Notes under the pieces: generated by a model
The model's database searches: none
What the model was told of the DNA's origin: nothing
Seen by the model: only the letters and a program-made list of their open reading frames with translations
In this document: positions 24,721-34,380 of the stretch, piece by piece
How the letters are laid out: every line of letters starts with the position of its first letter
Numbering within the stretch: the first letter of the stretch is position 1
Program-made: the position numbers and the translations under genes
Source: Candidatus Obscuribacterales bacterium
GTDB lineage: Bacteria; Cyanobacteriota; Vampirovibrionia; Obscuribacterales; Obscuribacteraceae
Reading direction: 5' to 3'
DNA: 64,000 nucleotides
Assembly: GCA_020634035.1 (NCBI GenBank)
Contig: JACKCM010000006.1
Coordinates: forward strand, 434,001 to 498,000

Positions 24721-25299
24721 ATGAAAACCATCACATACAGTATCACCACCCTGAAAAAAGAAGATGACGACTTGATCAAACAGGCAGCTCATCTGCTCTA
24801 TACCTGCTTTCAATACAACTGGCCAGAAGCCTGGCCCAGCGATGAAGCCGCCAGGGTAGAGGTGGAAACCTGTGTCAAAAGCAAAGACCGCTTCGTCAGA
24901 ATCGCTGTAAACGCCCAGGGAGAAGTACTCGGCTGGATCGGAGCAATATCGCTGTATGACGGCAAAGTCTATGAAATCCATCCCCTCTGTGTCCGGGCAG
25001 ACTCTAGAAAAGCCGGTATTGGGCTCAGCCTGGTGAAAGATCTGGAAGTACAGGTTTATAAAAAAGGCGGTCTTACTCTGTACCTGGGCACCGACGACGA
25101 AAGTGAACAAACCAGCCTCTCCGGGGCTGATTTATATAACGATACCTGGGATAAAATAAAATCGATCAAGAATTTGAACGATCATCCCTTTTCTTTCTGG
25201 GAGAAAGTCGGATTCAAGATTGTCGGTGTCGTGCCCGATGCCAACGGTCGGGGCAAACCGGATATCATGATGGCAAAATCAGTAGAGAAGCTCCGCTAA
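24721..25299 (+). CDS. GNAT-family N-acetyltransferase
   Basis: 192 residues. The acetyl-CoA-binding motif A is visible as VRADSRKAGIGLSLVKDLEV (about 91-110), followed by beta strands (LTLYLGTDDE) and WEKVGFKIVGVVPDANG, typical of aminoglycoside/protein acetyltransferases of this fold. The substrate is unknown. It starts a set of three plus-strand genes. Confidence 0.8.
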   Translation: MKTITYSITTLKKEDDDLIKQAAHLLYTCFQYNWPEAWPSDEAARVEVETCVKSKDRFVRIAVNAQGEVLGWIGAISLYDGKVYEIHPLCVRADSRKAGIGLSLVKDLEVQVYKKGGLTLYLGTDDESEQTSLSGADLYNDTWDKIKSIKNLNDHPFSFWEKVGFKIVGVVPDANGRGKPDIMMAKSVEKLR

Positions 25300-25390
25300 A
25301 ATAGTGGAGCAAATTGAACAATATGCGGAAGCGGCCATAGCCAATACGGCAACCTAAGTAGAAATGAAATAGCGGAGCATTTATAACAAG

Positions 25391-26023
25391 ATGATATTCA
25401 GAAAATCCGTCCCCCACACCGACAACCAGGATGCCGATCTCGACTCTTCCATGCCCGAAAGTCTCCCCCTCGAGACTCAGCTCGAGCATCTATCAGAACT
25501 CGGCATCAAGCTCAAACAGGGACTTTCGGTAGATGACCTGCTCAAGAGCTTCGAACGGGACGAATACGAGGCGAATCCGTATAAGCTTCTGCTCTGTGTT
25601 CTGGGCGCCAGCCAGGAAGTAGAGCCTTATGGTGATTTTTCCGACGATGTCTATCACCTGGATACCGAGTGCATCGAGAACCAGGGCGACTATGTGAAAG
25701 TGGCAGAGAAGATCATTCGCCTCACCGGCGGCGAACTTGTGGTATCGGATCTCGAAGACGACATTGAACTGAGCACCGGCAAGGCAAGGCTCTCTTTCAA
25801 AATAGGAGAGCATCACTACGACTGGCAAGCCACCGTCAATGATGACTGGCTGGATCCTGCCATTCTTGCCCGCTTCGCCATGCTGGCTAAAGAGCATAAG
25901 TTAAATAAACCTTTCTGCTGTCACTATTTCGAAGGTCAGGATTGTTTGCTAACCTGCATGAACGAGAGCGATATGGCACGACTGACCAAGCTGACAGGAT
26001 TGAAATTCAATTGGCTGGAATGA
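25391..26023 (+). CDS. Soluble protein of unknown function
   Basis: 210 residues, no signal peptide or membrane helix, acidic. It opens with a helical region (DLLKSFERDEYEANPYKLLL) and ends in an alpha/beta part with two Cys-rich spots (PFCCHYFEGQDCLLTC). The size and acidity are like an immunity or adaptor protein, but no family is recognised. The next gene starts inside its stop (4-nt overlap, ATGA at 26020), so they are coupled. Confidence 0.65.
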   Translation: MIFRKSVPHTDNQDADLDSSMPESLPLETQLEHLSELGIKLKQGLSVDDLLKSFERDEYEANPYKLLLCVLGASQEVEPYGDFSDDVYHLDTECIENQGDYVKVAEKIIRLTGGELVVSDLEDDIELSTGKARLSFKIGEHHYDWQATVNDDWLDPAILARFAMLAKEHKLNKPFCCHYFEGQDCLLTCMNESDMARLTKLTGLKFNWLE

Positions 26024-26997
26024 ACAAAAACACCCCTGTGATTTCAAGGCGACTATCTGTCGCACTGGTGCCTGCAATGCTGGCAGTTCTTCTGGCTCTG
26101 GTGCTCGGCCTCAGTGCCGACGCAAGGCGTAAAGTCAGCCAGAAGACACCGAATACTCCAAAAGCATTTTCGCAGTATGTGCTTGATATAGCAGAGAAAG
26201 AATATCCGGATCTGAAGCTCTCGGCTACGAACTCGCCCTTTCTTCTACAGTGGAAAGGTGAAGGACAGATTTCTCTGGATAACCTTTACAAACAAGTCCG
26301 CAACAACAAAGGACAGCCAGGCATGAGAGACTCAGTGGTGCGTTTTCTCAATGTCCTGACCAATGTGCCGCCGCCTGAAGAAGAGCTGAAGACCTGGGAA
26401 GAAGCCCGGACAAGGGTGCGTCCCCAGATCTTTCCCCGGGACTATCTAAAAGAAGCCGAACTGAAAGAGAAGATGGTCTTCAAGCCGCTGGCATTTTCGA
26501 ATGAGCTGATGGAAGGCTATGTCATCGATTCGGAAAACGCTTTTCGCTATCTGCTCAAATCAGATTTGAGTCGCTGGAAAGTATCTCTGGAAACGGTCAA
26601 GAAAGCAGCCTACGACAATCTTGGCACAGCTACTGCGTCGACAAAGCTAGCGTCCAAGCTGGCTACCGGCGACGAAGCCCGGGGCAAATACCTGGTTATC
26701 GCAGTCAATGACGGCTATGCCGCAGCGCGCTTGCTACTGCCTGCGGTGCGCAATCAGATCGAAACCGAGTTAGGCAAGCCCTGTTATGTAGCGATTCCCA
26801 ATCGAGATTGCCTTATCGCCTGGTCTTATGACTGTAATCAGGAGAAGCAATTCGAAAACCAGGTGATTCGCAAGTTTCACTTTCAAGATCATCCGCTGTC
26901 GCCAGAGGTCTATGCCCTGGTAAATTCGAAGATAGAGAAAAAAGACTCTATCGCTCCAAGAGAGAAAAAGCCTGCTACAACTGAAGACCAGGACTAA
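26020..26997 (+). CDS. Exported YtpQ-like (DUF1444) protein
   Basis: The ATG at 26020 (MNKNTPVIS) gives 325 residues with a signal peptide or anchor (about 11-34, LVPAMLAVLLALVLGLSADA), and is preferred to an earlier in-frame start at 25942 within the upstream gene. The segment GYVIDSENAFRYLLKSDLSR followed by KKAAYDNLG resembles the conserved block of the YtpQ/DUF1444 family (yvlD..r.l...dl..w.l...el...A..NL). The role of YtpQ is unknown. A predicted extracytoplasmic version is unusual. Confidence 0.6.
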   Translation: MNKNTPVISRRLSVALVPAMLAVLLALVLGLSADARRKVSQKTPNTPKAFSQYVLDIAEKEYPDLKLSATNSPFLLQWKGEGQISLDNLYKQVRNNKGQPGMRDSVVRFLNVLTNVPPPEEELKTWEEARTRVRPQIFPRDYLKEAELKEKMVFKPLAFSNELMEGYVIDSENAFRYLLKSDLSRWKVSLETVKKAAYDNLGTATASTKLASKLATGDEARGKYLVIAVNDGYAAARLLLPAVRNQIETELGKPCYVAIPNRDCLIAWSYDCNQEKQFENQVIRKFHFQDHPLSPEVYALVNSKIEKKDSIAPREKKPATTEDQD

Positions 26998-27005
26998 CAG
27001 CGATC

Positions 27006-29720
27006 TCAGTCGATACCAAAATGAATAAACGGAGCCCAGGCATGAAGCGGCATGCCTTCTTTTATAGCTTCCACCTGAACGGCTCTCAAAGCCGAGGCGA
27101 TAGAGTCTTCTTCCGACTGCCAGTGCTCGTGGAATCCTCTCATCAAATCCGAGGTGGAGCGGTCGGCGACCTCCCAGAGAGTCAGGATAAGGTTGGGCAT
27201 ACCGGCATAGATAAGCGCCCTGGCCAATCCCAAAACCTCTCCGCCGGCGGTTACTTTGTTGACGCCGGTCTGACAGGCAGAGAGAACCAACAAACGTCCA
27301 CATCTGGTTTTTAGAGCCCGTCTCTCCAATATAGAAGCGGCGGTTAAGATAGTGCCGTCAGATAGTACCAGCCCCGAAGCCATCGGTTCGATATCGTTAA
27401 AGACAGCGTGACCGGCAAAGTGCACCACCGGATACTCACCAAAGAGATCAGGAAAAACCTCTTTGACCTCTTCGTTGGTCAAGAGCCTGGTCTCTTTGCC
27501 CTGTCCTCTCGATTCGCTCAACTGTTTTATGGACTTGGCTTCTTCAAGAGTATAGTTTAGGTCGTCGAGCCCGGCAGAAGAGCGAAGAGTATTGCTCAAA
27601 ACCAGGCCGTTTTTGCGCGTGGCCGAATAGTCGCTGATTGCCGAGATCAAATATTTGTCTCTTGTCCCTTCGGCTGGTTTGTCCGATGGTTCTTGCTGAT
27701 TCTGCTGGCTGTCTCTGCCTCCTGCCAGCACCGTAATCAGTGTCAGCGAAGGCACATAGCTGAGAACGAACTTCTCGCAGAGATAGCCGTCCTCGTTATG
27801 TAAAGCCGCAAATGGAAGATGAAAGAGCTTGCCATGGGGGGCTATGATCAGTCTGTCAACGGTCTCGGGAGCAGACTTGAGCACCTCGGCAAGCAGGGCG
27901 TTATAGATTCTTTTCGAAAGACTTTTGGGAACCTCCCAGCCTTCGGTGGTGGACATCTCTAAAAATGTCTCGATATCGACATCCAGCATTTCACGCTGGC
28001 TGGCATCGCTGATGATGCTCACAGCGGGCTCGTCAGCACCGGCCCAGATAGCCATCGAGATCAAATAGTCTTCGGTCGTATATAGCTCTATCAAGCAAGT
28101 GTTGTCCGAGAGGACACCGCTCTCTTTTTTCCAGAGTGCCTTCAAGGCGTTGAAGTCCAGAGTCTGGGCAGAGACTAGAGAAGCATAATTAGGATGGCTG
28201 CGTTTCAGTTGATTGACAGTATTGCGCCACTCGGCATAAACCTGCTTTGTATCCTCGCCACTATAGGTAGCACCACGAGAGGTGGACTCTTGACCGGTCG
28301 GTCCCTGCCAGATAACTCTCTCTAGATGATCTATCTGGGCACGCAACTCTTTTTCTTTATCTATTAAACGACGCAGAGACTCGTCACCATCGTCGGCAAG
28401 CGCGCTCAAATCAATAGGAGAATTACTCAACAGATCTAATAAGGCTCTCGATTTGGCCCGCCCGATAAACTCCAGCGCCTCGACACGCTTGCCCATAGAA
28501 AGACAGAGATCGACCACATCTTTGTAGAGGTCTTCTCCCCGGTTGGCAAAACTGGTTTTCAGGTCGTCAGCACATATGGTGGCACGCTGCTCATCGAAAA
28601 TGTCCACTGCCTGCCCCAGATAGTCGAAGGCGGGCTGCATCTGACCGAGCCGCTGATAGACTCGTCCAAGGCTGGTTAGATAAATGCGCTGACCAAGACG
28701 GTCCTCTATAGAGCGGCTCAATGATAGAGCCTCTTCATATCGCTTCTTCGCTTCATCCAGCTCACCGCGAGCAGTCAGACAATCGCCGATGCTATCCAGA
28801 TGTGCCGCCCGAGAATGAACGTCATCAATATTTTTAGCGATTGCTTCAGCCTCTTCCAGCTTTGTCAAAGCTTCCTCGAGCCTGTTCAACTTAAGCAAAG
28901 TGGTGCCGATATTACCCAGCCAGGCACCACGTCGGCTCTCGTCTCCAGAGGAAACCGCCAGAGCAAGCGCCTTTTCATAGCAGGCAAGGGCACGATCATA
29001 AGATTCCATTTCGAACAAAACATTGCCTTCGGAGCCCACACAAATGGACATGCTAGAAAGATCCCCTTCCAGCTCAGCTTCAAGATAAGCGGTTCGATAG
29101 GCGTTAATCGCTTCTTCAAACTGACCTAATTCAGCCATACAAAGACCGAGACTGCCCATGACCGCAGCGCGATTATCCAGCTCTTCAGGCGAATCTAATA
29201 GGTGTCGATAACAGGCGAGCGCTTGCTCTGACCAGCCCCGGTCTAAATAAAGCCTGCCCAGATTGGTGAGGGAGAGCTCCTTGCAGTCGGCATCATTCAG
29301 ATGGGTGCCTATTTCAAAGGCATCCAGAAATTCAGCTATCGCTTTTGGAGTGCTGCCGGTATCACGATAAATCTCAGCCAGGACCATTTTTGCGTTGCAC
29401 AAAACTGCGGCACTATCGGACTTTATGGCAAGCGCCTTGGCTTCCTCCAGGTGTTCGACGCAAGCAGCAAGCTCCTGCCCTGCTTCGAAGCGACTGAGGC
29501 CAAGGTAGATAAGAAAAACGGCAAGTTGCAGGTCATCTTCTGCCTGCCTTGCCATCTCGACCGCCCGGCAATAGCAATCTACCGCCTCTTCGTACTTCTC
29601 ATCTTGAAAAAGCGCGAAGGCGGATTCACCAAGCTCTTGCATGGCTGCCGCGTTGTCATCTTTGTCTTTGTCTCTGGACCGATTATCCATGACAGTCTCT
29701 TCTTCCGAGCCTGGCGCCAT
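27006..29720 (-). CDS. TPR-CHAT caspase-like protein
   Basis: 904 residues. About 30-440 form ten or so TPR units (YEEAVDCYCRAVEMARQ, ALACYEKALALAVSSGDES, EDRLGQRIYLTSLGRVYQR). A helical linker leads to a C-terminal CHAT protease domain (about 600-900) with H771 in VHFAGHAVFND and C816 in LLVLSACQTG, the caspase-type His-Cys dyad, followed by GGEVLGLARALIYAGMPNLI and LWEVADRST. TPR-CHAT proteins include the gRAMP-associated Csx29 protease and many uncharacterised bacterial effectors. No CRISPR or toxin substrate is nearby. It converges on the YtpQ-like gene (stops 8 nt apart). Confidence 0.9.
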   Translation of the reverse strand: MAPGSEEETVMDNRSRDKDKDDNAAAMQELGESAFALFQDEKYEEAVDCYCRAVEMARQAEDDLQLAVFLIYLGLSRFEAGQELAACVEHLEEAKALAIKSDSAAVLCNAKMVLAEIYRDTGSTPKAIAEFLDAFEIGTHLNDADCKELSLTNLGRLYLDRGWSEQALACYRHLLDSPEELDNRAAVMGSLGLCMAELGQFEEAINAYRTAYLEAELEGDLSSMSICVGSEGNVLFEMESYDRALACYEKALALAVSSGDESRRGAWLGNIGTTLLKLNRLEEALTKLEEAEAIAKNIDDVHSRAAHLDSIGDCLTARGELDEAKKRYEEALSLSRSIEDRLGQRIYLTSLGRVYQRLGQMQPAFDYLGQAVDIFDEQRATICADDLKTSFANRGEDLYKDVVDLCLSMGKRVEALEFIGRAKSRALLDLLSNSPIDLSALADDGDESLRRLIDKEKELRAQIDHLERVIWQGPTGQESTSRGATYSGEDTKQVYAEWRNTVNQLKRSHPNYASLVSAQTLDFNALKALWKKESGVLSDNTCLIELYTTEDYLISMAIWAGADEPAVSIISDASQREMLDVDIETFLEMSTTEGWEVPKSLSKRIYNALLAEVLKSAPETVDRLIIAPHGKLFHLPFAALHNEDGYLCEKFVLSYVPSLTLITVLAGGRDSQQNQQEPSDKPAEGTRDKYLISAISDYSATRKNGLVLSNTLRSSAGLDDLNYTLEEAKSIKQLSESRGQGKETRLLTNEEVKEVFPDLFGEYPVVHFAGHAVFNDIEPMASGLVLSDGTILTAASILERRALKTRCGRLLVLSACQTGVNKVTAGGEVLGLARALIYAGMPNLILTLWEVADRSTSDLMRGFHEHWQSEEDSIASALRAVQVEAIKEGMPLHAWAPFIHFGID

Positions 29721-29791
29721 GATACGCCAGTTGACCGCTAATTGCCTGTATTTATCCTAAATATAGACTTTTTGGACAGGCAGCGCGGACT

Positions 29792-31090
29792 TTAATAAGA
29801 AGAATAGGGCGCGTAGGTAGCGACCCGGGCTTGAGCCTGCTGAATCACCGGCTGTACGTGAGATACCGGCACGTTATGGTTAACCACAGAGTGAGCTGGA
29901 ACTTGACTGTGCCCGCCGCCCCGGGTGATGTTCGAGTGATAATGGGCCGCTTTATGCGCCGAGGCATAACCGTGAGAGAAAGCGTTGGCTTGCTTGGCAT
30001 AAGAGCCGAAGCCGCCGGCTTTCATCTGTTTGGCATAGCTCTGGAATCCGGCACCGCCACTGGGTCCGCTCTGACGGGCGCCAAATGATCCGGGATAAGA
30101 GCTGATCATAGACTTGCGATTTCTCGCCTGGGAGAGAAAGTCTTTCATAGCCGGTTCCGGCACGAGATTAAGCGGAAATGGCGGCGGTCCGTTCTTAGAA
30201 TAAGCCTGGTCCACTCTCTGTCTTGCAGAGATATTGGAATCAAGAGGCGAATGATAGGACCCGGCTCCCCGACCCTGATTGAGATTGTTGCGCAAGAAGA
30301 GCACCCGGGCGAGCCTGTCTAATTGCGCTCTTTCTTCTTGACTTAGATTCGGTGCTTCGAGCTTGGCGGCGATTTCAGCCTCGCTTATCGCTCCATTGTC
30401 GGCGCTATGGCCCTGGGGGCGCTGTTGGGAGATCATCGGTCTTGCGTTGTTCAGATCCATCGAGTGAATCGTCGAACAGGGATGCCCGACCTGACCAGGC
30501 AACACCGGCGCTCTGTTGGGCACAGCCTGGGGGCTGACCGCTGCGGTAATCTGGGTGACAGCCTTGACAGCCTTATCTATAACTTTGGTAGCGGTTCTTC
30601 TTGCCTGACGCTTGGTCGCCCGGCGTGCTTTAGGTGATTGAAGGCTATTTTCCATCTCGGCAGAGAGATAGAAGGGAGCATTACTCTCTTGAGTTGTAGA
30701 AATAGATGCAGAGTACGATCTGGCTGCTTCCACTTCGGCAAATTTAGCTTGCTGTTCTTTTAGAGCCAGTTCCTGTCTGGTGGGCAGCTTGCGTCCGGGC
30801 ACGAACTGCATCATCTTAACTTTCGATTTGGCCAGCTCATTGCGGGTGGCGACGGATTTACTGCTCGAATATTTGCTGGTCGAAGCCGGGTTAGCCTTGA
30901 CGGCTCTTGCACTCTTGAGCTTCGCCTGGGTGGCGACCATAGCTTTGGGCTGGCTTTTAGCGCTGCCCATGCTGGCTTTCAAAAACTCTGCTGTGGCAGA
31001 CTGTTCTTCTGCCGCTTTCGCCTGTCCTGTAAGCGCAACCGAGAGCGTTGCCGCTATGTTGACCCCTAAAATAAGCTTCGATACTTGCAT
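29792..31090 (-). CDS. Secreted low-complexity protein
   Basis: The ATG at 31090 (MQVSKLILG) is preferred to 31126 because it directly gives a signal peptide (about 1-27, ending TGQAKAAEE). About 432 residues, rich in A, S, K, Q and R, with no recognised domain. The C-terminal third is Gly/His/Ser-rich (AYHYHS and HGYASAHKAAHYHSN-like runs), which could bind metal or form surface fibres. Unknown function. Confidence 0.55.
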   Translation of the reverse strand: MQVSKLILGVNIAATLSVALTGQAKAAEEQSATAEFLKASMGSAKSQPKAMVATQAKLKSARAVKANPASTSKYSSSKSVATRNELAKSKVKMMQFVPGRKLPTRQELALKEQQAKFAEVEAARSYSASISTTQESNAPFYLSAEMENSLQSPKARRATKRQARRTATKVIDKAVKAVTQITAAVSPQAVPNRAPVLPGQVGHPCSTIHSMDLNNARPMISQQRPQGHSADNGAISEAEIAAKLEAPNLSQEERAQLDRLARVLFLRNNLNQGRGAGSYHSPLDSNISARQRVDQAYSKNGPPPFPLNLVPEPAMKDFLSQARNRKSMISSYPGSFGARQSGPSGGAGFQSYAKQMKAGGFGSYAKQANAFSHGYASAHKAAHYHSNITRGGGHSQVPAHSVVNHNVPVSHVQPVIQQAQARVATYAPYSSY

Positions 31091-31320
31091 TGAGCCCCAG
31101 ATACCTTTTAAATGCGACTTCACCAAACGCCAAACATCGCCCTCGTTGACCCGCCTGAGTCCCGAGAAGGAAGTCGATATTCGCCTTTCACGATTACTAG
31201 TCTATGAAATCCGGGGCTGATCTGTCAGTGGGAAATCTACGCATTGAGACGGAGAGAAAAGCAAAAATTTCTATTGAGAGGGGGGAAATTCCCATCTTTG
31301 AATCTGTACTTTTAAGGAAC

Positions 31321-32007
31321 TCACTCCCAGACCAGGCGATAACCGACACCGCGCACGGTAAGGATATGCTTGGGCTGGCTGGGATTGTCCTCTAGCTTCT
31401 CTCGAAGATAGCGAATGTGCACGTCCACAGTGCGGCTCTCCCCTAGAAAGTCAGAGCCCCATACCTGAGAGAAGAGTTGATCTCGCGAAAAGACCCGATT
31501 GGGCTGCTTGGCCATGGCGAGCAAAAGCTCGAATTCTTTGAACGTCAGCTCTATGTCTTTGTCTTTGATGCGCACAGTACGGCTGTCGGTATCTATATAA
31601 AGATCACCCAGTTTTATTCCGGCTGGCTCCGGTTTAAGTTCGGGAGCTTCCCTGAGATGGGCTTTCACCCGGGCGACCAGCTCGCGCAGGCGCACTGGTT
31701 TAGCCACATAGTCATTGGCGCCCAGCTCGAGCCCTACCACCGTATCAATCTCGGAGGTCCTGGCAGTTAGCATCAAAATCGGGGTCTTCTTATCTACTGA
31801 GCGCACTCTTCTGCATACCTCATAACCATCGATGCCGGGCATCATCAGATCGAGGATAACAAGATCCGGTCGGTCTTTCTCGTAGACATCCATGGCACGC
31901 AGTCCGTCATGGGCGAGCATGGTCGAGAAACCTTCCTGGGTCAGCACGTACTGAATAGAATTGGCTATATCGACTTCATCGTCAACTATTAGTATCTTCT
32001 TCATCAT
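31321..32007 (-). CDS. OmpR/PhoB-type response regulator
   Basis: 228 residues. Receiver domain 1-120: acidic pair D9/D10, phosphoacceptor D53 (VILDLMMPG), the switch Thr in MLTAR and Lys in AKPV. The C-terminal winged helix (about 130-228) has VFSRDQLFSQVWGSDF and VDVHIRYLREKLEDNP...VRGVGYRL of the OmpR/PhoB family. No histidine kinase gene is adjacent, so it is an orphan regulator in this window. The gene diverges from the SpoIID gene. Confidence 0.94.
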   Translation of the reverse strand: MMKKILIVDDEVDIANSIQYVLTQEGFSTMLAHDGLRAMDVYEKDRPDLVILDLMMPGIDGYEVCRRVRSVDKKTPILMLTARTSEIDTVVGLELGANDYVAKPVRLRELVARVKAHLREAPELKPEPAGIKLGDLYIDTDSRTVRIKDKDIELTFKEFELLLAMAKQPNRVFSRDQLFSQVWGSDFLGESRTVDVHIRYLREKLEDNPSQPKHILTVRGVGYRLVWE

Positions 32008-32155
32008 TCTCTCTACTGTCTACAGTCACGAGTCGCTGATCATAGTATTATCAACTAAGAACTGTAATTTCTACGTGCTTGTTCATAGAATTAGCGTGGA
32101 ATAGTCTATTCTATTTATAGAAAAGATGTAAGGTGACTTAAGGAAGACTGGAGCG

Positions 32156-33418
32156 TTGGAAGCTAGAAGAAAACGCATATTCGCTGCCCTGGCTGTGGCA
32201 ACTCTTCTCGTTTTGACCAGCTTGCCGCCCGGCGCGGAAGCCAAGAGCAAAGCCACCAAAACAACCCCCGCAGAAAAAACTTCCGGCGAAACCACCTCTC
32301 TTCCATATTTCCATCCTTATCCACCGATGATGCATCCGGTTCGAGTCGGTCTTGTACGCTCGGCTCCGTCGGCAAAATTTGCAGTGTGGGAACCCGGTGC
32401 AGTGTTTGTCAACGGACGACCTATCTTTCCTATAAAAAAAGGAATGGTCTATAAAGTCGATGGTCGTTCCATAACCGAGCTGGCCACCGGCAAATCTATC
32501 TCTATTCCTAACGACCAGCGCACCTATGTATCGACGCCGGATTTCCGGGTCTGGACAGCCAACAAATGGTGGCGCGGTTGCCTGGAGATTGTCTCTTTCG
32601 GAAGCACCATAAACGTTATAAACCTGCTCGACTTAGAAGAATATCTTCTGGGAGTGGTGCCCGCCGAGATGCCGGCATCATGGAACATCGAAGCCTTGAA
32701 GGCACAAGCCATCGCCGCCCGCAGCTATGCCTGGGCCCACATGGGCCCCCGGGGTTCAAAGTGGTACAAGAGCCAGGGCTATGATCTGGTGCCCGATGTC
32801 CGAGACCAGATGTACCAGGGCTTAGCCAAAGAGCACACGAAAACCTATCATGCCGTGCGCATGACCCGCGGTCTGGTGCTCAAACACGCCGACCGGGTCA
32901 AACCGGGCTTCTACCGCGCCAAAGTGGGCGACGCATTTCAAAACCTGAACATTCGTAAGTCGCGTGTATTAAGTAGCAAGCTCGAACAGATAACCGGGGT
33001 GCCGGATATAGTCGGGGTGACGGTCAAACAATGGGACGCCGCCGGCAATGCGCATTCTATTCAGGTGATGGGTCCGAGCAAGAGCAAAGAAGTATATGGT
33101 GTAGGTCTGGCGAAGATGCTGGGCTTTGCCACCGCAGGTATTCTCGATATACATGAAGAGGGCAACAGCTGGGTCTTTACCTATAGAGGACCGGGCAATG
33201 GTGCCCGGGGCTTGAGCCAGACCGGCGCCGCCATGCTGGCTGATAGAGGCTGGCGCTTCGACCAGATTCTGCAACAGTATTATCAGGACAAAGACGGCAA
33301 GTTGCGTCTCGATTATCTTGATCATTATCGGGCCATGCCCCAACCTACTAAAAAAGCGGTGAAAGTCTCTAAGAAACGCCCTTCCGCCAGTGATCCCATC
33401 GAAGATGACGAAGACTGA
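32156..33418 (+). CDS. SpoIID/LytB-domain cell-wall protein
   Basis: 420 residues, TTG start, signal-type segment (about 6-28, IFAALAVATLLVLTSLPPGAEA). The SpoIID domain (about 130-400) has INLLDLEEYLLGVVPAEMP with the catalytic-type Glu and LKAQAIAARSYAW. It ends with RGLSQTGAAMLADRGW, the conserved G-x-S-Q-x-G-A motif. The family cleaves stripped glycan strands as a lytic transglycosylase in Bacillus. TTCTAT-TT-ATAGAA lies about 35 nt upstream (32109-32122). Confidence 0.88.
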   Translation: MEARRKRIFAALAVATLLVLTSLPPGAEAKSKATKTTPAEKTSGETTSLPYFHPYPPMMHPVRVGLVRSAPSAKFAVWEPGAVFVNGRPIFPIKKGMVYKVDGRSITELATGKSISIPNDQRTYVSTPDFRVWTANKWWRGCLEIVSFGSTINVINLLDLEEYLLGVVPAEMPASWNIEALKAQAIAARSYAWAHMGPRGSKWYKSQGYDLVPDVRDQMYQGLAKEHTKTYHAVRMTRGLVLKHADRVKPGFYRAKVGDAFQNLNIRKSRVLSSKLEQITGVPDIVGVTVKQWDAAGNAHSIQVMGPSKSKEVYGVGLAKMLGFATAGILDIHEEGNSWVFTYRGPGNGARGLSQTGAAMLADRGWRFDQILQQYYQDKDGKLRLDYLDHYRAMPQPTKKAVKVSKKRPSASDPIEDDED

Positions 33419-33549
33419 AAAATAGATTCATCTTAAAGATAAGACAAATCAAAGCATCTCCAGCCAGGGAAAGAGGATAATTACCCGGTTATCTCTGACA
33501 TGGATATATAGCCTGATAGGCCCGGGCGCAAGCGGCACTGGAGGCAACG

Positions 33550-34380
33550 GTGGCAAGCAAAACAAAAATTCAAACCGGTTTCATAGCAAAACAAGCGGAG
33601 GAGAGCTCTAAACGAGGCACCAACCGCGGAGTCATGCTTCTGATTGCCGTGGTGGCAGTGGGAGCCCTCTTATTCGGAGGCTGGAAAGCGGTGGAGATGC
33701 TCCTCAATTTCCAGAACTATACTAATATTCGAAACGTCTCTCTACAGCTCAATGCTCCCCAGGTAAAAGAGGGCAAAGCCTTTGTAGATGTGACATTGCA
33801 CAATGCCAACGCCTATCCGATATCTGAGCCGGTTTTCAAATTTGACCTTGCTGATGCGGGCGGCAAAGAAGTATTGCGCGGCGAAATCAAAATTGACGGC
33901 ACCATACCGGCAGCCGATCAAAGAACCTTCGCCCAGGTAGAACTCGGCACCACCGACGGAGCACCGGCCAAGATGCATTCGGATCTGGTGCGGGTCGATG
34001 CCACCACTCCCAAAGAGCTGCCCTCAGGCTTCTCTTCTCATTTCTCTTCGGCGATGATCTCTGAAGACGTGGAAAAAGGACTGGAAGCCCTGACCAAAGA
34101 AGCGCCGAATTATGCACCTCTTAAAATAGCTCTCGGTCTTCAGGCAGAGAAAGCCAGCAATTTCAAAAAGGCAGAAGAGCTTTATAAAGAAGCGGTAGAG
34201 CTAGATTCTGAAAACGCCAACGCCCACTATCACCTGGCACTTACTCTGATGAGAGACGGCAAGCAGAAAAAGGCTATGCAGCACCTCGAAGAAGCTGCCC
34301 GCATAGATCCTAAAGATCCTGCCGTGAAGCTGATGCTCGAAAGAATAAACGGTGGCGACAAGAGCCTGGGCTCAGACTAG
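33550..34380 (+). CDS. Membrane-anchored protein with beta domain and TPR
   Basis: 276 residues, GTG start. A cytoplasmic lead of about 28 residues precedes one membrane helix (about 29-50, VMLLIAVVAVGALLFGGW). The next 110 residues resemble an FxLYD/beta-sandwich (VDVTLHNANAYPISEPVFKF). Two C-terminal TPR units follow (LYKEAVELDSENANAHYHLA, QHLEEAARIDPKDPAVKL). It follows the SpoIID gene by 130 nt. A periplasmic adaptor is the likely role. Confidence 0.65.
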   Translation: MASKTKIQTGFIAKQAEESSKRGTNRGVMLLIAVVAVGALLFGGWKAVEMLLNFQNYTNIRNVSLQLNAPQVKEGKAFVDVTLHNANAYPISEPVFKFDLADAGGKEVLRGEIKIDGTIPAADQRTFAQVELGTTDGAPAKMHSDLVRVDATTPKELPSGFSSHFSSAMISEDVEKGLEALTKEAPNYAPLKIALGLQAEKASNFKKAEELYKEAVELDSENANAHYHLALTLMRDGKQKKAMQHLEEAARIDPKDPAVKLMLERINGGDKSLGSD

